Positions 1 to 10,906 of a DNA stretch of 64,000 nucleotides are shown one piece after another. The notes below the pieces were generated by a model, which saw only the letters and a program-made list of their open reading frames with translations, was not told where the DNA came from and ran no database searches. The DNA is taken from NCBI GenBank assembly GCA_017541375.1, contig JAFXZE010000007.1, forward strand, positions 1-64,000, written 5' to 3'. Both the position numbers and the translations under genes were made by a program. The first letter of the stretch is position 1. Each line of letters opens with the position of its first letter. Source of the stretch: Clostridia bacterium (lineage in GTDB: Bacteria > Bacillota > Clostridia > Christensenellales > UBA1242).

Positions 1-3000
1 AGGGCTCCAGCAGACATTCTGTTATTGCACGAATTTATCGATAATTTATGTGGCATCTAATTTTACAAATCCGTATCCATGTAGTACAATTTGTTTTAGA
101 GATTGTACAAATCTCTCGGGGTATTATGTAAAGAATAACGAGGTAAAAGCAAACGCTTTCGTCTCTGCAAACAACACGTGTAATTACGCAAATATCGCCA
201 CAGAAAACAATGGTTCATACCTCACTAGCGTGGCTACAAAAACGGCTATTGCGGCGATAGGGGATAACACGCTGATAAGTGGGCGAGAAATTAGCTATCT
301 TATTACAGGTGGAAAGCAAACTTATGATAGTCATGATGTCGACTATACTCCTACCAAAATAGTATTCGGTGATAAATCTGATTATCTGACAGAGATTGCT
401 GGATTGACTGGGGTAGATGTCAGTGTATCTGGTAATGGCAATATCAAAATGTACAAAGTCATAGAATATAATGAATATGTTAGTGGTGTAGATGTAGTAG
501 CTGAAGTATATATTCTTAGTGAAGATGATTCTACGATTTATGCCAATGCTGACAGTAGCTATATGTTTTACTACTGTACTAATAATCTTGAAATAGTATT
601 TGACAATTTTGATACTACAAAAGTCACCGACATGAGCTATATGTTCTACTATTGCCTTAACATGTCTGAGGTTGATTTAAGTTGTTTCAACACAAGCAAA
701 GTTACTAATATGAGTGATATGTTTTACTATTGTCAATCTTTGAGTGCGATAGATATCAGTAGTTTTGATGTATCTAGTGTTACTGATATGACTGAAATGT
801 TTTCCGAATGTAATAAATTGGGTATGATTTTTGTGGCATCTACATGGAATAAATCAATTTCTAATAGCGACACATTCTACAATTGTACTAAGTTGAACGG
901 ATTTTATAAAGACGGCAATGACATATTGTACAATGAATTTAACGCTTCAAATATCACATCTGCGTATGCAAAGATTGCCACCAGTAGCAATAGCGCATAT
1001 CTAACAAATGTGGCTATAAAGAATGAGATTGCAACTACTCTTGGAAATGTTTTGATTTCTGGAATGGACTTAAATTCTTACATAAAGAATGGTAGGCCTA
1101 GTTATTATTCTGACAGTAATACTTATTATACAAAGATAGTGTTTGGCAATAGATCTACTTACTCTAGTTATATTAGTGGAACGGGTATTGATGTAACACA
1201 ATTTGCTACTGGAAATATAAAATTATATAAAATGGGAAAAGTTGCTTATATTATCAGCGAAAACAACTCTACAATATATGCAAGCGATTGTAGATATATG
1301 TTCTATAACTTCAGATCACTAAAGGAGATAGTGTTTGATAATTTAGACACTAGCCAAGTGACTAATATGAGCTATATGTTTTATTATTGCCAAGCACTTG
1401 CAAGCGTGGATATGTCAGATTTTGATACGAGCCAAGTGACAGATATGAAATATATGTTCTACTATTGCAGTGTTCTTGTCAATGTGGATGTATCAGGTTT
1501 TGATACGAGTAATGTGACAGATATGAGCTTTATGTTTTATTATTGTAGTTTTTTATATAGCTTAGATCTTAGCAGCTTTAGTACTGCTAAATCGCCTACG
1601 ATTACTTATATGTTCAATGGTTGTACTAAACTGATTATTATTTATGTTTCTTCGCCAGCTTGGAACATATCTTCAACAACACAGTCTAATGTATTTATGG
1701 GATGCCAAAGTTTGTGTGGATATGCTAATAGTAGTGGTACTCAATACAAAGTATACAATCAAAATCAGGTCACAAGTATGTATGCAAAATTGGCTACTGA
1801 TGGATATTTAACGAATATAACGATAAAATCCGAGCTTGAGGCAAATTTGGGTATTAATTTATCGTTTAATTCTAGAGTAATATCTGATGATGATCAAAAG
1901 GGGTCTATTACAAAGATCGTGTTTGGAAACAAGTCAACATATGCTAGTGTCGTAGAAGGATTAGAGGGAGTTAGTGCCACCAGCAGCGGTAGTGATGCCA
2001 TAAAAATGTATTCTGTTGGTAACGTACGGTATATCCTTAGCGAAAACAATACACCCATTGTTATAAAGAGTTGTAGTAACTTATTTGCATACTTTAGTAA
2101 ATTAAATGAAGTAGTGTTTGATAATTTAGACACTAGCCAAGTTACAGATATGAGCTATATGTTCAATAACTGCACTTCGCTTGTAACTATTGATATTAGC
2201 AGTTTGGATGTGACAAATGTTACAAGTATGACCAGAATGTTCTCTGGTTGCTCAAATTTGGTGGTTGTCTATGTAGCTGCCTCTTGGAACAAATCTCTTT
2301 CCTCAACTGGTACTTTTGCTAGCTGTACAAACATTCGAGGATATTATGAAAGTGGCAATAATCTAGTATACAATGCATACAACGCATCTAACACTACAGC
2401 AAATTATGCTCAAAAAGCGGATGCGAACAATTATGCTTATCTTACACCTGTCTCGCTAAAAACTCAGGTAAAGAATTCAATGTCTAATACGCTAATGAAA
2501 GCACAGTATATAAATGCCATTATTAAAGGAGATGGCGTCTCGATTAACACTGAAGATAGTACAATCACGAAAATAGTATTTGGTAATAAGACTACATACT
2601 CGAGTATGTTGGGTAATGCAACAGGTGTTGATGTAACACAATTTTCTAATGGAAAAACAAAACTATACAAAGTAGGAACAGTGGCTTATATTCTTAGTGA
2701 AACCAACTCTACAATTTACGCGAGTGACTGTAGTTATATGTTTTACAATTTCAAGGCGTTAACTGAAATAGTGTTTGATAATTTAGACACCAGTAGTGTA
2801 ACTGATATGAGTTATATGTTTAGTCAATGTAGTGGTTTTACTAGCATAAATTTAAGTGGATTAGATACATCTAGTGTAACAAATATGGGTAATATGTTTT
2901 ATGGTTGTAGTGGATTAAAAATTATAGATATTAGTACATTTAATGTAGATAGTGTTACTAGCATAGCTAGTATGTTTGATAGTTGTACAGCTCTGAGAGT

Positions 3001-5728
3001 GATTTATGTGGCTGCTTCTTGGAACAAATCACTTTCATCATCTTTTACATTTTATGGTTGTTCGTGTCTGCAAGGTTTTTACAAAGATGGCAACGATTTA
3101 AAGAGTTATACATTTAATAATTCTAATTTTACAGGCACTTATGCAAAGATTGCTTCTAGTAGCGTATTTGGATATCTCACGAGCGTGGCAATAAAATCGG
3201 ATGTTACATCATATATGAATGTTAGCGGAAGGTTATTGCCAGGAGGTGCATTGAATCGTATTATAAACAGAAATACTACTAAAGTGATATTTGGTAAGAA
3301 ACAAAATTATACTCAAGCTATCTCTAATGCAACTGCGGTAGATGTGAGCTACAAGGGTGATGGTAGTATTAAACTATATAGTGTTAATAATATCGTTTAC
3401 ATCCTTAGCGAAACTAACTCTACGATTTATGCTACAGGATTAGGCAGTATATTTAATGATTTATCGTCTTTGAACGAGGTTGACTTTACTAATTTAAACA
3501 CCAGTAGTGTAACTGATATGAGTAGAATGTTTTATCGCTGTAAAAGTTTAACAAGCATAAATTTAAGTGGACTAAATACATCTAATGTAACAGACATGAG
3601 CTACATGTTTGCTGATTGTACATTTACAAGTTTGGATTTGAGTGGCTTTAGCATACCAAATGGAACAGATATGGAATGTATGTTTAGTAACTGCAGCAAG
3701 TTAAATGTGATTTATGTGTCTTCTACTTGGAATACAACCTCGAATTCAGGTGGTACTTTTGCGGGGTGTACCAAACTGTATGGCTTCTATAAAAATGGCA
3801 ATAATGTATTGTATAATGCATACGATGAGAGTTGCGATGACTCAAGTTTTGCTTGTCTAGCTAATAGTAGTAATGGTGGATATCTAACAAATGTAGCTAT
3901 AAAATCAGATGTTTTGGTAAAACTTCAAGAGTTAAACGCAGCACTAGCAAATGTATTGTTACCAGGCGAAGAATTTAATGTTATGTTAAAAGGTGGTTCA
4001 GCTGATATCTATACAAGGGATACTACAATTGCAAAAATAGTGTTTGGAAATAAACAAGATTATTCTTCAAAAGTTTCAGGCAAGACTGGGGTGGATGTAA
4101 CTCAAGGTGGACAAGGAAAAATCAAACTATATAATGTAGGAAGTGAAGTATACATCCTTCATGAGGAAAATTCTACTATATATGCTGATGCTAATTGCTA
4201 TGCAATGTTTTCTGATTTAATAAATCTTAATGAAATAGTTTTTGATAACTTTAATACTAGCCGTGTTGTAGATATGAGTTATATGTTTGTTGAATGTGAG
4301 GCGCTCACAGGGATCGATTTTTCAGGCTTTAATACAAGTAATGTTACAAGTATGGAGGGTATGTTTGGTTATAGTCCTGCTTTGATGGGCTTGGATTTAT
4401 CTTCGTTTAATACTAGCCAAGTAACTAATATGAGTTATATGTTTTCTTATTGTTACTCTTTAAGCAGTCTAAATCTAAGTAGTTTTAATACTAGCAACGT
4501 AATGAGTATGTATGAAATGTTTGCTGGTTGTGCATTTAAAAGCCTAGATTTGAGTAGTTTTAATCCTTCTAGCGTGGAATATATGGAGAATATGTTTGTT
4601 GAGTGTGCTAATCTTGAAGTAATCTATGTAAATTCTAGCTGGAATGTAGATCTTTCTAGTAGCGACACTTTCAGTTCATGTAACAATCTAAAAGGATACT
4701 ATTTAAGCGGAAACAATGTGGTTTACAACGAATATGATGACTCGTATACTACTGCAGAATATGCAAAATTAGCAAATAGTACAAATCATTCATATTTAAC
4801 CAATATAGCGTTGAAATCGCAACTACCATTTTCTATTCCAAATGGGATAATTGATGCGGAGAGCTTCAATATACTGCTAAAAGGTGCTGATGTATATTCG
4901 GCTGAAGATAATACAATTACGCGCATTGTATTTGGTAACAAATCAAGCTACGCAAGCGCTGTGGCTGGGAAAGTAGGCGTTGATATATCTTATGATTTTG
5001 ATTGGAGCATAAAACTATATATTGTAGGAACAGAGCGATACATTCTTAGTGAAAATAACACTACGATATATGCTACAAGTTGTAAAAACATGTTTAATAA
5101 TTTTGCAGCCCTACAATCAGTAGTGTTTGATAATTTCAATACAAGCCGCATCACTGACATGAGTTACATGTTCTACAATTGTAAACGGTTGCTAACTCTA
5201 GATTTATCGTCATTCACAACTTCTAATGTTACTACTATGAGTTGTATGTTCTATGGGTGTACATTGTTGCGGAGTGTAAATGTATCCAGCTTTAATACAG
5301 CTAATGTTACTGCAATTAATTCGATGTTTCATAACTGTTCTTCATTAGTAACACTTGATTTGAGTAGTTTCTCCACATCTAATGTGACTGATATGAATAA
5401 TATGTTTTATAATTGTAGTTCACTAAAGAGTATAGACTTTTCTAATTTGAATTTTGACAGTGTAATTAGCTTTATAAGCCCTTTTGATAATTGTACTAAA
5501 CTAACAGTTATCTATGTAACACCATCTACTTTGGGCACATTAGCAGTAGCAGGTAACACAGGATTTAGTAATTGTAGTAAATTAGTTGGTTACTATTTAG
5601 ATGGGAACGGTGCTCTTGCTAGCTATAGTTATGGTGGTAATTATTACCAAGGTGTTTATGCTAGGGTGCCAGATAGCGAAAATCGAGGCTTCTTCACTGA
5701 TGTATTACTTCGTCCATTAGTTGAGTAG
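1..5728 (+). CDS. Giant DUF285/BspA-like repeat surface protein, 5' end outside window
   Basis: The reading frame is open from base 2, and the residues before the first in-frame GTG (base 50) already match the repeat (a TF-x-x-C-T-N-L...IYV block). The gene therefore runs off the left edge and base 50 is not its start. The visible ~1900 residues hold seven copies of a ~250-290 aa macro-repeat. Each has a linker (YLTN-x-A-I-K), an FGNK-x-x-Y...GVDV...IKLY...YILSE-x-NSTIYA unit, and DUF285 repeats of the form FDTS-x-VTDMSYMF-x-x-C. The last residues show no LPxTG motif, sorting tail or membrane segment. DUF285/BspA-type proteins are usually surface-exposed; the ligand is unknown. Any export signal lies outside the window. 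A hairpin terminator follows. Family call is firm, function is not. Confidence 0.85.
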   Translation, partial: GLQQTFCYCTNLSIIYVASNFTNPYPCSTICFRDCTNLSGYYVKNNEVKANAFVSANNTCNYANIATENNGSYLTSVATKTAIAAIGDNTLISGREISYLITGGKQTYDSHDVDYTPTKIVFGDKSDYLTEIAGLTGVDVSVSGNGNIKMYKVIEYNEYVSGVDVVAEVYILSEDDSTIYANADSSYMFYYCTNNLEIVFDNFDTTKVTDMSYMFYYCLNMSEVDLSCFNTSKVTNMSDMFYYCQSLSAIDISSFDVSSVTDMTEMFSECNKLGMIFVASTWNKSISNSDTFYNCTKLNGFYKDGNDILYNEFNASNITSAYAKIATSSNSAYLTNVAIKNEIATTLGNVLISGMDLNSYIKNGRPSYYSDSNTYYTKIVFGNRSTYSSYISGTGIDVTQFATGNIKLYKMGKVAYIISENNSTIYASDCRYMFYNFRSLKEIVFDNLDTSQVTNMSYMFYYCQALASVDMSDFDTSQVTDMKYMFYYCSVLVNVDVSGFDTSNVTDMSFMFYYCSFLYSLDLSSFSTAKSPTITYMFNGCTKLIIIYVSSPAWNISSTTQSNVFMGCQSLCGYANSSGTQYKVYNQNQVTSMYAKLATDGYLTNITIKSELEANLGINLSFNSRVISDDDQKGSITKIVFGNKSTYASVVEGLEGVSATSSGSDAIKMYSVGNVRYILSENNTPIVIKSCSNLFAYFSKLNEVVFDNLDTSQVTDMSYMFNNCTSLVTIDISSLDVTNVTSMTRMFSGCSNLVVVYVAASWNKSLSSTGTFASCTNIRGYYESGNNLVYNAYNASNTTANYAQKADANNYAYLTPVSLKTQVKNSMSNTLMKAQYINAIIKGDGVSINTEDSTITKIVFGNKTTYSSMLGNATGVDVTQFSNGKTKLYKVGTVAYILSETNSTIYASDCSYMFYNFKALTEIVFDNLDTSSVTDMSYMFSQCSGFTSINLSGLDTSSVTNMGNMFYGCSGLKIIDISTFNVDSVTSIASMFDSCTALRVIYVAASWNKSLSSSFTFYGCSCLQGFYKDGNDLKSYTFNNSNFTGTYAKIASSSVFGYLTSVAIKSDVTSYMNVSGRLLPGGALNRIINRNTTKVIFGKKQNYTQAISNATAVDVSYKGDGSIKLYSVNNIVYILSETNSTIYATGLGSIFNDLSSLNEVDFTNLNTSSVTDMSRMFYRCKSLTSINLSGLNTSNVTDMSYMFADCTFTSLDLSGFSIPNGTDMECMFSNCSKLNVIYVSSTWNTTSNSGGTFAGCTKLYGFYKNGNNVLYNAYDESCDDSSFACLANSSNGGYLTNVAIKSDVLVKLQELNAALANVLLPGEEFNVMLKGGSADIYTRDTTIAKIVFGNKQDYSSKVSGKTGVDVTQGGQGKIKLYNVGSEVYILHEENSTIYADANCYAMFSDLINLNEIVFDNFNTSRVVDMSYMFVECEALTGIDFSGFNTSNVTSMEGMFGYSPALMGLDLSSFNTSQVTNMSYMFSYCYSLSSLNLSSFNTSNVMSMYEMFAGCAFKSLDLSSFNPSSVEYMENMFVECANLEVIYVNSSWNVDLSSSDTFSSCNNLKGYYLSGNNVVYNEYDDSYTTAEYAKLANSTNHSYLTNIALKSQLPFSIPNGIIDAESFNILLKGADVYSAEDNTITRIVFGNKSSYASAVAGKVGVDISYDFDWSIKLYIVGTERYILSENNTTIYATSCKNMFNNFAALQSVVFDNFNTSRITDMSYMFYNCKRLLTLDLSSFTTSNVTTMSCMFYGCTLLRSVNVSSFNTANVTAINSMFHNCSSLVTLDLSSFSTSNVTDMNNMFYNCSSLKSIDFSNLNFDSVISFISPFDNCTKLTVIYVTPSTLGTLAVAGNTGFSNCSKLVGYYLDGNGALASYSYGGNYYQGVYARVPDSENRGFFTDVLLRPLVE

Positions 5729-5785
5729 TAACTACTATATTTGCATCATATTTACGCTGTTATAAGTATAAGTAATGGTGACAAT

Positions 5786-5812
5786 AAAAAAGCCTTATTA
5801 TAAGGCTTTTTT
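5786..5812. terminator. Bidirectional intrinsic terminator
   Basis: A symmetric hairpin with an A-run, an AGCCTTA/TAAGGCT stem and a T-run lies between the convergent DUF285 gene and the ABC exporter genes. It can serve both strands. Confidence 0.85.
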
Positions 5813-5864
5813 ATATTTATTTGTAGTAAGTAAACTCATTTATTATATAGAGGTAATCTCTTTA

Positions 5865-7649
5865 TTATTCAGCAAATTGACTGTTGTATAGTTGGGTGTA
5901 AAATCCATTTTTTACATATAGCTCGTGATGTTTGCCCTGTTCAATAATATCTCCATCCTTAATTACCAAGATTAGGTCAGCATTCTTTATAGTAGAAAGG
6001 CGGTGTGCAATCACAAACGAAGTTCGACCTTGAGTAAGAGTATCCATAGCGGATTGGATTTGTTTTTCAGTCCGCGTATCAACATTACTTGTGGCTTCAT
6101 CCAAAATTAGGAGTGGTGAATTTTTTAGCATAGCCCGTGCTATCGTGAGTTGTTGACGTTGTCCCGCTGAAATAGTCGAAGTATCTGAAAAATATGTGTC
6201 AAATCGATTGGAGAGGGTATCGACAAAGTGATTTAACCCTACAACGGAGCAGATTTTTTCCAATTCTTCATCGGTTACTCCAGTTTTATTGTACACTAGG
6301 TTTTCGCGCAATGTACCATTGAAAATCCAAGTATCTTGTAAAATCATATCAAATAGTTCGTGTAGATGGTAGCGTGATATGTCTTTTGTAGAAATTCCAT
6401 CAATCAATATTTCTCCACTATCTACCTCATAGAATCGCATCAGTAGGTTTACTATAGTAGTTTTTCCTGCACCAGTAGGGCCGACTATAGCTATTTTTTG
6501 TCCCGCTTTTGCCTTGAATGACAAGTTTTTTATGACAGGCTTGTCTTTAGAATAGCCAAAACGGACATTTCTAAATTCTACATCACCTTTTATTGAGGTA
6601 AGGCGAGTTGTTTTATGAGATTCATCACTAAGCTCTGGCATAGCGAGTATTTCAAAAACACGTGTTGAAGCTGCTGAAGTTTGTTGTAGTTGAGTTAGGC
6701 TTTGAGCAAAGGTTTGTAATGGCTCTGTAAAGAGTTTGGCATAAATAATGAATGCAATGAGAGTACCAATGGTGACAGCTTCACTTCCGCTAAGTATTAT
6801 TGCCACCCCCACAATGAAGATAAGGGTGTAAGAAAGATTACCGATAAAGTGCATTATAGGACGCATTAATCCTGAGAGAAATTGAGATTTCCACTCAGTA
6901 TTTAGTAAGTTTTTGTTTATTTCGTTAAATTTTCGCTTTTCATTTTTGTGAGCATTAAATGAACGGACTAAAATGTAGTTGGAGTAGATTTCCTCGATGT
7001 GCCCATTCATTTTGCCCAGATAAATTTGTCGGTTTATAAAGTGTTTTTGTGATCTTTTTAGTAAAATCCCTAAAAAAGCAAATCCAAATAGTGAAGAGAG
7101 AATAGTGACAAGAGCTAATACCCAATTGGTGATAAACATCATAATGATTACCCCCACAAATAGCACGATTGCCGATATTAAGTTGGCAATGCTCGCGCCT
7201 AAGGTTTGAGCAATTAAATCTACATCGTTGGTTACACGGCTAAGAATATCTCCTGTGGTAGATTTATCGAAATAGGATAGGGGAAGTTTGTTTATTTTTT
7301 CATCGATATTAGTTCGCAATTTTTTTGCAGTATTTTGTGAAACTATTGCTAATATATATTGTTGGATGTAATTTAACACAGCTCCAATAGCATATATAGA
7401 TATGAGAATTATTCCTATGTAACTAACTGCTTGTAAGTCAATGTCAGTTGCTAGCCCATCAGTTATTAAGTTGGTTAGTTCTCGAATTTTGTTGGGACCA
7501 ATGATTGTGGTAACAGTGGCAAGTATGGCTAATATCAAACTGACGATTATGGCAAATGTGTAAGGTTTACAAAAACGGAAAATTTTACCAAGCGCTTTAA
7601 AATCTGTTTTTTGCTTAGTGTCAGTATATCTCATTCTTGGCATGGGCAT
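5865..7649 (-). CDS. ABC exporter half-transporter, catalytically competent subunit (MdlB-like)
   Basis: A 594-residue ABC exporter half: six-helix transmembrane domain (about residues 30-310), then an ATPase domain. It shows Walker A GPTGAGKTT near 390, signature SAGQRQQ near 495, Walker B LLILDEATS near 515 with the catalytic Glu, and an H-loop in IAHRLST. It starts at the ATG directly after the TAA stop of the upstream half-transporter, with an AAGGAGG SD, so the two genes are translationally close. The partner has a degenerate Walker B, so the pair probably forms a heterodimeric exporter of the BmrCD/TM287-288 kind. The substrate (drug, lipid or peptide) cannot be read from sequence. Confidence 0.9.
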   Translation of the reverse strand: MPMPRMRYTDTKQKTDFKALGKIFRFCKPYTFAIIVSLILAILATVTTIIGPNKIRELTNLITDGLATDIDLQAVSYIGIILISIYAIGAVLNYIQQYILAIVSQNTAKKLRTNIDEKINKLPLSYFDKSTTGDILSRVTNDVDLIAQTLGASIANLISAIVLFVGVIIMMFITNWVLALVTILSSLFGFAFLGILLKRSQKHFINRQIYLGKMNGHIEEIYSNYILVRSFNAHKNEKRKFNEINKNLLNTEWKSQFLSGLMRPIMHFIGNLSYTLIFIVGVAIILSGSEAVTIGTLIAFIIYAKLFTEPLQTFAQSLTQLQQTSAASTRVFEILAMPELSDESHKTTRLTSIKGDVEFRNVRFGYSKDKPVIKNLSFKAKAGQKIAIVGPTGAGKTTIVNLLMRFYEVDSGEILIDGISTKDISRYHLHELFDMILQDTWIFNGTLRENLVYNKTGVTDEELEKICSVVGLNHFVDTLSNRFDTYFSDTSTISAGQRQQLTIARAMLKNSPLLILDEATSNVDTRTEKQIQSAMDTLTQGRTSFVIAHRLSTIKNADLILVIKDGDIIEQGKHHELYVKNGFYTQLYNSQFAE

Positions 7650-9392
7650 TTATAATTCCTCCTTACTTAGTTGTGATAGGGCTATTTGGTTGTAAATTGG
7701 GCAAGTCTTTAGTAATTCATTATGAGAGCCCATGCCTACAATCTTTCCGTTGTCCAGCACGATTATCTTGTCAGCATTTTTGATTGTACCTATGCGTTGA
7801 GCTATGATAATGATGGTTTTATCTGGCAAATGTTGTCTGATGTTTTGACGCAAAGTGAGGTCTGTTTTGTAGTCAAGTGCCGAGAAACTGTCATCAAATA
7901 TAATTATGTCTGCATTTTTATAGATGGCTCTGGCAATTGAAATCCGTTGTTTTTGGCCGCCAGAGAAATTTGTTCCTCCTTGCGCTGATTCTGTTTCTAG
8001 TTTGTCTGGTAAGTCGTAGATAAATTCAGCTTCAGCAATGTCAATTGCTTGTTTTAATCGCTCTTTGTCTATAGATTGTTCTTCTTCTCCATAGGCAATG
8101 TTATCTTTTATAGAGCCTTTAAACAAAATTGCTTTTTGGGTAATGACAGCGACGCGTGTTTGTAAGTCATCTAATTTGTAATCTTTGACATTCATATTAT
8201 CTACAAGCACTGCGCCACTAGTTGCTTCGGTAAATCGTGGAATTAGGTCAATAAGGCTAGTTTTACCAGAGCCGGTTGCACCTATTATTGCTACATGTTC
8301 GCCCTTTTTTATAGTAAAGCTGATGTTGCTCAAAATTTCTACATTTCCACTGTCACTTTTTAATCCAACATTTCTAAACTCTACAGTGCCAACTCGCTCT
8401 GGAGATGGGGCTGAACCCTCTACAATCGATACTTTACAAGACAAAACTTCCTGCACTCTTTTGTAAGCGACCATAGCTCTAGGTAGCATAATAAAAACGA
8501 CCACTAGTAAAATAAACGACATAATGATAAGCAAAGCATATTGTGTAAAAGCTGTCATATTTCCCAAAATCATTGCGCGCTCTAAGACGGGGGCATTATT
8601 TATAAGGATGGCTCCTATCCAGTAGATTGCAAGTGTTAATCCATTCATAAGTAGCGTTATTACTGGCATGAGTAAGCTGATACCTTTGATGGTGAAAAGT
8701 TGTGTTTTAAATAGGTCTGTGTTGACTTTTTCAAATTTTTCTTGTTGGTAATTTTCTGCATTGAATGCGTGTACTACGCGGATTCCTGACACATTTTCTC
8801 TAGTTGCATTATTTACATTGTCAATAAGTATCTGCATTTTTTTAAATTTTGGTAAGCAAATCAGTACCAAGATAGTGATAAATACAACTATCAAAAACAC
8901 ACATATAAGTGTAGATAGTGTCCACTCAATGGATGTAGAAGAAATTTTACATATTCCCCAAATTGCCATGATAGGAGCTTTAATTAAAATTTGGAAACCT
9001 ATTGCAAAAAACATTTGGATTTGTGTAATGTCGTTAGTGGAGCGGGTAACTAGACTAGCTATAGAGAATTTTCTCATTTCACAATTGCTAAATTGTGACA
9101 CTTTGTCATAAACTTGTTCTCTTAACCTAAAAGAGATTGTGCTAGCCAATCTCGTGCAAAGGAGTACGCAAAATATGGTACAAATTAAGCTAAAAAGCGA
9201 ATATAAAAGCATCCAACCACCGTTGGTTAGAATGTCATTATTTGTTGCTTGACCACTAGCCACACTTTGAGTAAGTAGCATGGTGTAGTCAGGAATTTTT
9301 AGGTCAATCCAAACTTCGGTAACAATCAAAGAAAGGATGAAAATAACCAGCATCCAATCGATGAAACGGAATTGTTTTATTATTTTTATCAT
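7650..9392 (-). CDS. ABC exporter half-transporter, degenerate-site subunit (MdlA-like)
   Basis: An ABC exporter half of about 580 residues with six predicted membrane helices and an ATPase domain. Walker A GATGSGKTS is near residue 374, signature FSGGQKQR near 476, and Walker B reads IIIFDDSFSALD near 497. Asp replaces the usual catalytic Glu, as in the degenerate site of heterodimeric ABC exporters. I start it at the ATG at 9392, which has an AGAGGTAG SD; an in-frame ATG ten codons upstream lacks one. It is the first gene of a two-gene operon with the competent subunit and is divergent from the VanW gene, sharing a 140-bp intergenic region. Confidence 0.9.
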   Translation of the reverse strand: MIKIIKQFRFIDWMLVIFILSLIVTEVWIDLKIPDYTMLLTQSVASGQATNNDILTNGGWMLLYSLFSLICTIFCVLLCTRLASTISFRLREQVYDKVSQFSNCEMRKFSIASLVTRSTNDITQIQMFFAIGFQILIKAPIMAIWGICKISSTSIEWTLSTLICVFLIVVFITILVLICLPKFKKMQILIDNVNNATRENVSGIRVVHAFNAENYQQEKFEKVNTDLFKTQLFTIKGISLLMPVITLLMNGLTLAIYWIGAILINNAPVLERAMILGNMTAFTQYALLIIMSFILLVVVFIMLPRAMVAYKRVQEVLSCKVSIVEGSAPSPERVGTVEFRNVGLKSDSGNVEILSNISFTIKKGEHVAIIGATGSGKTSLIDLIPRFTEATSGAVLVDNMNVKDYKLDDLQTRVAVITQKAILFKGSIKDNIAYGEEEQSIDKERLKQAIDIAEAEFIYDLPDKLETESAQGGTNFSGGQKQRISIARAIYKNADIIIFDDSFSALDYKTDLTLRQNIRQHLPDKTIIIIAQRIGTIKNADKIIVLDNGKIVGMGSHNELLKTCPIYNQIALSQLSKEEL

Positions 9393-9532
9393 ATCTACCT
9401 CTAATATCCAAAATTCTATCATAGTTTTGCGTAAAATGTCAAGTAAGTAAAAAGGGTTGTTGACATTTCATTACATTTATTGGGGCGCATAAAATACGGG
9501 TAATAGGGAAAAATATTCACAAAGGATATATT

Positions 9533-10852
9533 ATGTCGAAACAATTATTTTTGTGTGGACTCTTTTTACTAATTTTGAGCTTTTTCTATATGACTAACGA
9601 TATAATAAAAGTTGACGCATATCAAGGTGAAATTTCTATTATCTTTGAATTTGGGACAAGAGAATATTGTTATAACACAAGCGAACATGAGTTAGACACT
9701 AATTTTTATTTTAAATCAGAATTATCCAAACATGGTCGTGGAGGAAATCATATAGAGCGGGCAAAACTTCTAAGAAAATTATTAAATATGAAAATCGAGC
9801 CGATAATGGCTATTGGATATTGTTTTTGTGGATTGGATGAGTTGATTTTAAAACTTAAAGATGAGATTGATTGTGAACCAGTTGATGCTACATATCGTTT
9901 TACTCCAAACAAAACTCCCAATTTTACATTTACTAAGGATAGATGCGGATATAAGCTAGATATAGATCAGCTAGTAGGTGCGATTTTGAATGAAATAGAG
10001 AAGACGAATTCTGTAATTATTAAACTAAAGCCACAGATTCTGTTACCTTTGGTTAAATACGAAGATATAATAGATTATCAAAATGTGAAGTCAAGTTTTT
10101 ATACAACATTTGTGGTAACTAATGAAGATAGAAAGCACAATATAAATTTGGCTCTAGATAGACTGAATGGTTTAGAAATTAGCCCTAACAAAACTTATTC
10201 ATTTAACGCACTCACTGGTAGACGAACTGAAAAGGCTGGGTATAGACCAGCAAAAATAATTGTTGACAAAAAATATGTAGAAGGAATAGGAGGGGGAGTG
10301 TGCCAAGTAAGCTCTACACTATATAATGCGCTACTTTTAGCTGGGGTTGAAGTAACAGAAGTGCATAATCACAGTTTGTGTAGCAATTATGTAGATCTTG
10401 GGTTTGATGCTATGGTAAATTTTGGTTCAGCAGACCTAAAGTGGGAAAACTACTCAACTCATCCAGTTTTTGTGAAAGCAAATGTTGAAGGGAACAGGGT
10501 GAATGTCACTATCTTTGGTAAAGACGATGGACGGACATTTAAAAGAGTAAACGAAATAGAAGCAGAGGAAAATCCGCCTAGTGATGAAATTTTTATAGAT
10601 GAAAAACAAGAATATACACATCTAGTAAACTACACTGATGAAGAAGAATATATTCAGCTACCGCACAAAGGGTACGTGGTGCGCGCATTTCTCGAAGAAT
10701 ATAAGGATGGAAAGTTAGTTGATCGAAAATTTTTGAGAAGGGTAAAATACAAGCCAAGCGCTGGCATAAAAGTAAGAGGAAATATTGAAAGAAGAAATAA
10801 AGAACTTGATGGCGATGTAATAAATTTTTGGCAAAAATACAAATATTACTAA
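9533..10852 (+). CDS. VanW-family protein with C-terminal G5-like domain
   Basis: A 439-residue exported or membrane-anchored protein. Residues 5-22 form a hydrophobic signal/anchor. A VanW domain covers about residues 185-335, with the diagnostic glycine-rich EGIGGGVCQVSSTLYNALL block near 250-270. The C-terminus (about 355-420) resembles a G5-type beta domain. VanW proteins are common in Gram-positive bacteria, and the vancomycin association is historical; the biochemical role is unsettled. The N-terminal 150 residues look like the peptidoglycan-binding-like region often found in such proteins (inference). The SD is AAAGGAT. A CaCA exchanger and a giant DUF285 protein follow in the same direction with short gaps, suggesting an envelope operon. 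Confidence 0.85.
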   Translation: MSKQLFLCGLFLLILSFFYMTNDIIKVDAYQGEISIIFEFGTREYCYNTSEHELDTNFYFKSELSKHGRGGNHIERAKLLRKLLNMKIEPIMAIGYCFCGLDELILKLKDEIDCEPVDATYRFTPNKTPNFTFTKDRCGYKLDIDQLVGAILNEIEKTNSVIIKLKPQILLPLVKYEDIIDYQNVKSSFYTTFVVTNEDRKHNINLALDRLNGLEISPNKTYSFNALTGRRTEKAGYRPAKIIVDKKYVEGIGGGVCQVSSTLYNALLLAGVEVTEVHNHSLCSNYVDLGFDAMVNFGSADLKWENYSTHPVFVKANVEGNRVNVTIFGKDDGRTFKRVNEIEAEENPPSDEIFIDEKQEYTHLVNYTDEEEYIQLPHKGYVVRAFLEEYKDGKLVDRKFLRRVKYKPSAGIKVRGNIERRNKELDGDVINFWQKYKYY

Positions 10853-10906
10853 AATACATTTGACATTTATAGTGAAAAAAATGCATAATAAATGTAGAGG
10901 TGCATT

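Noticed and set aside
50..52. GTG at base 50 as the start of the first giant protein
   Set aside because: The frame is open to the left edge and the residues before it already match the repeat, so the gene is truncated by the window.
8761..9111. 116-codon plus-strand frame inside the ABC exporter gene
   Set aside because: It is a shadow of the transmembrane-domain codons on the other strand, with no SD.
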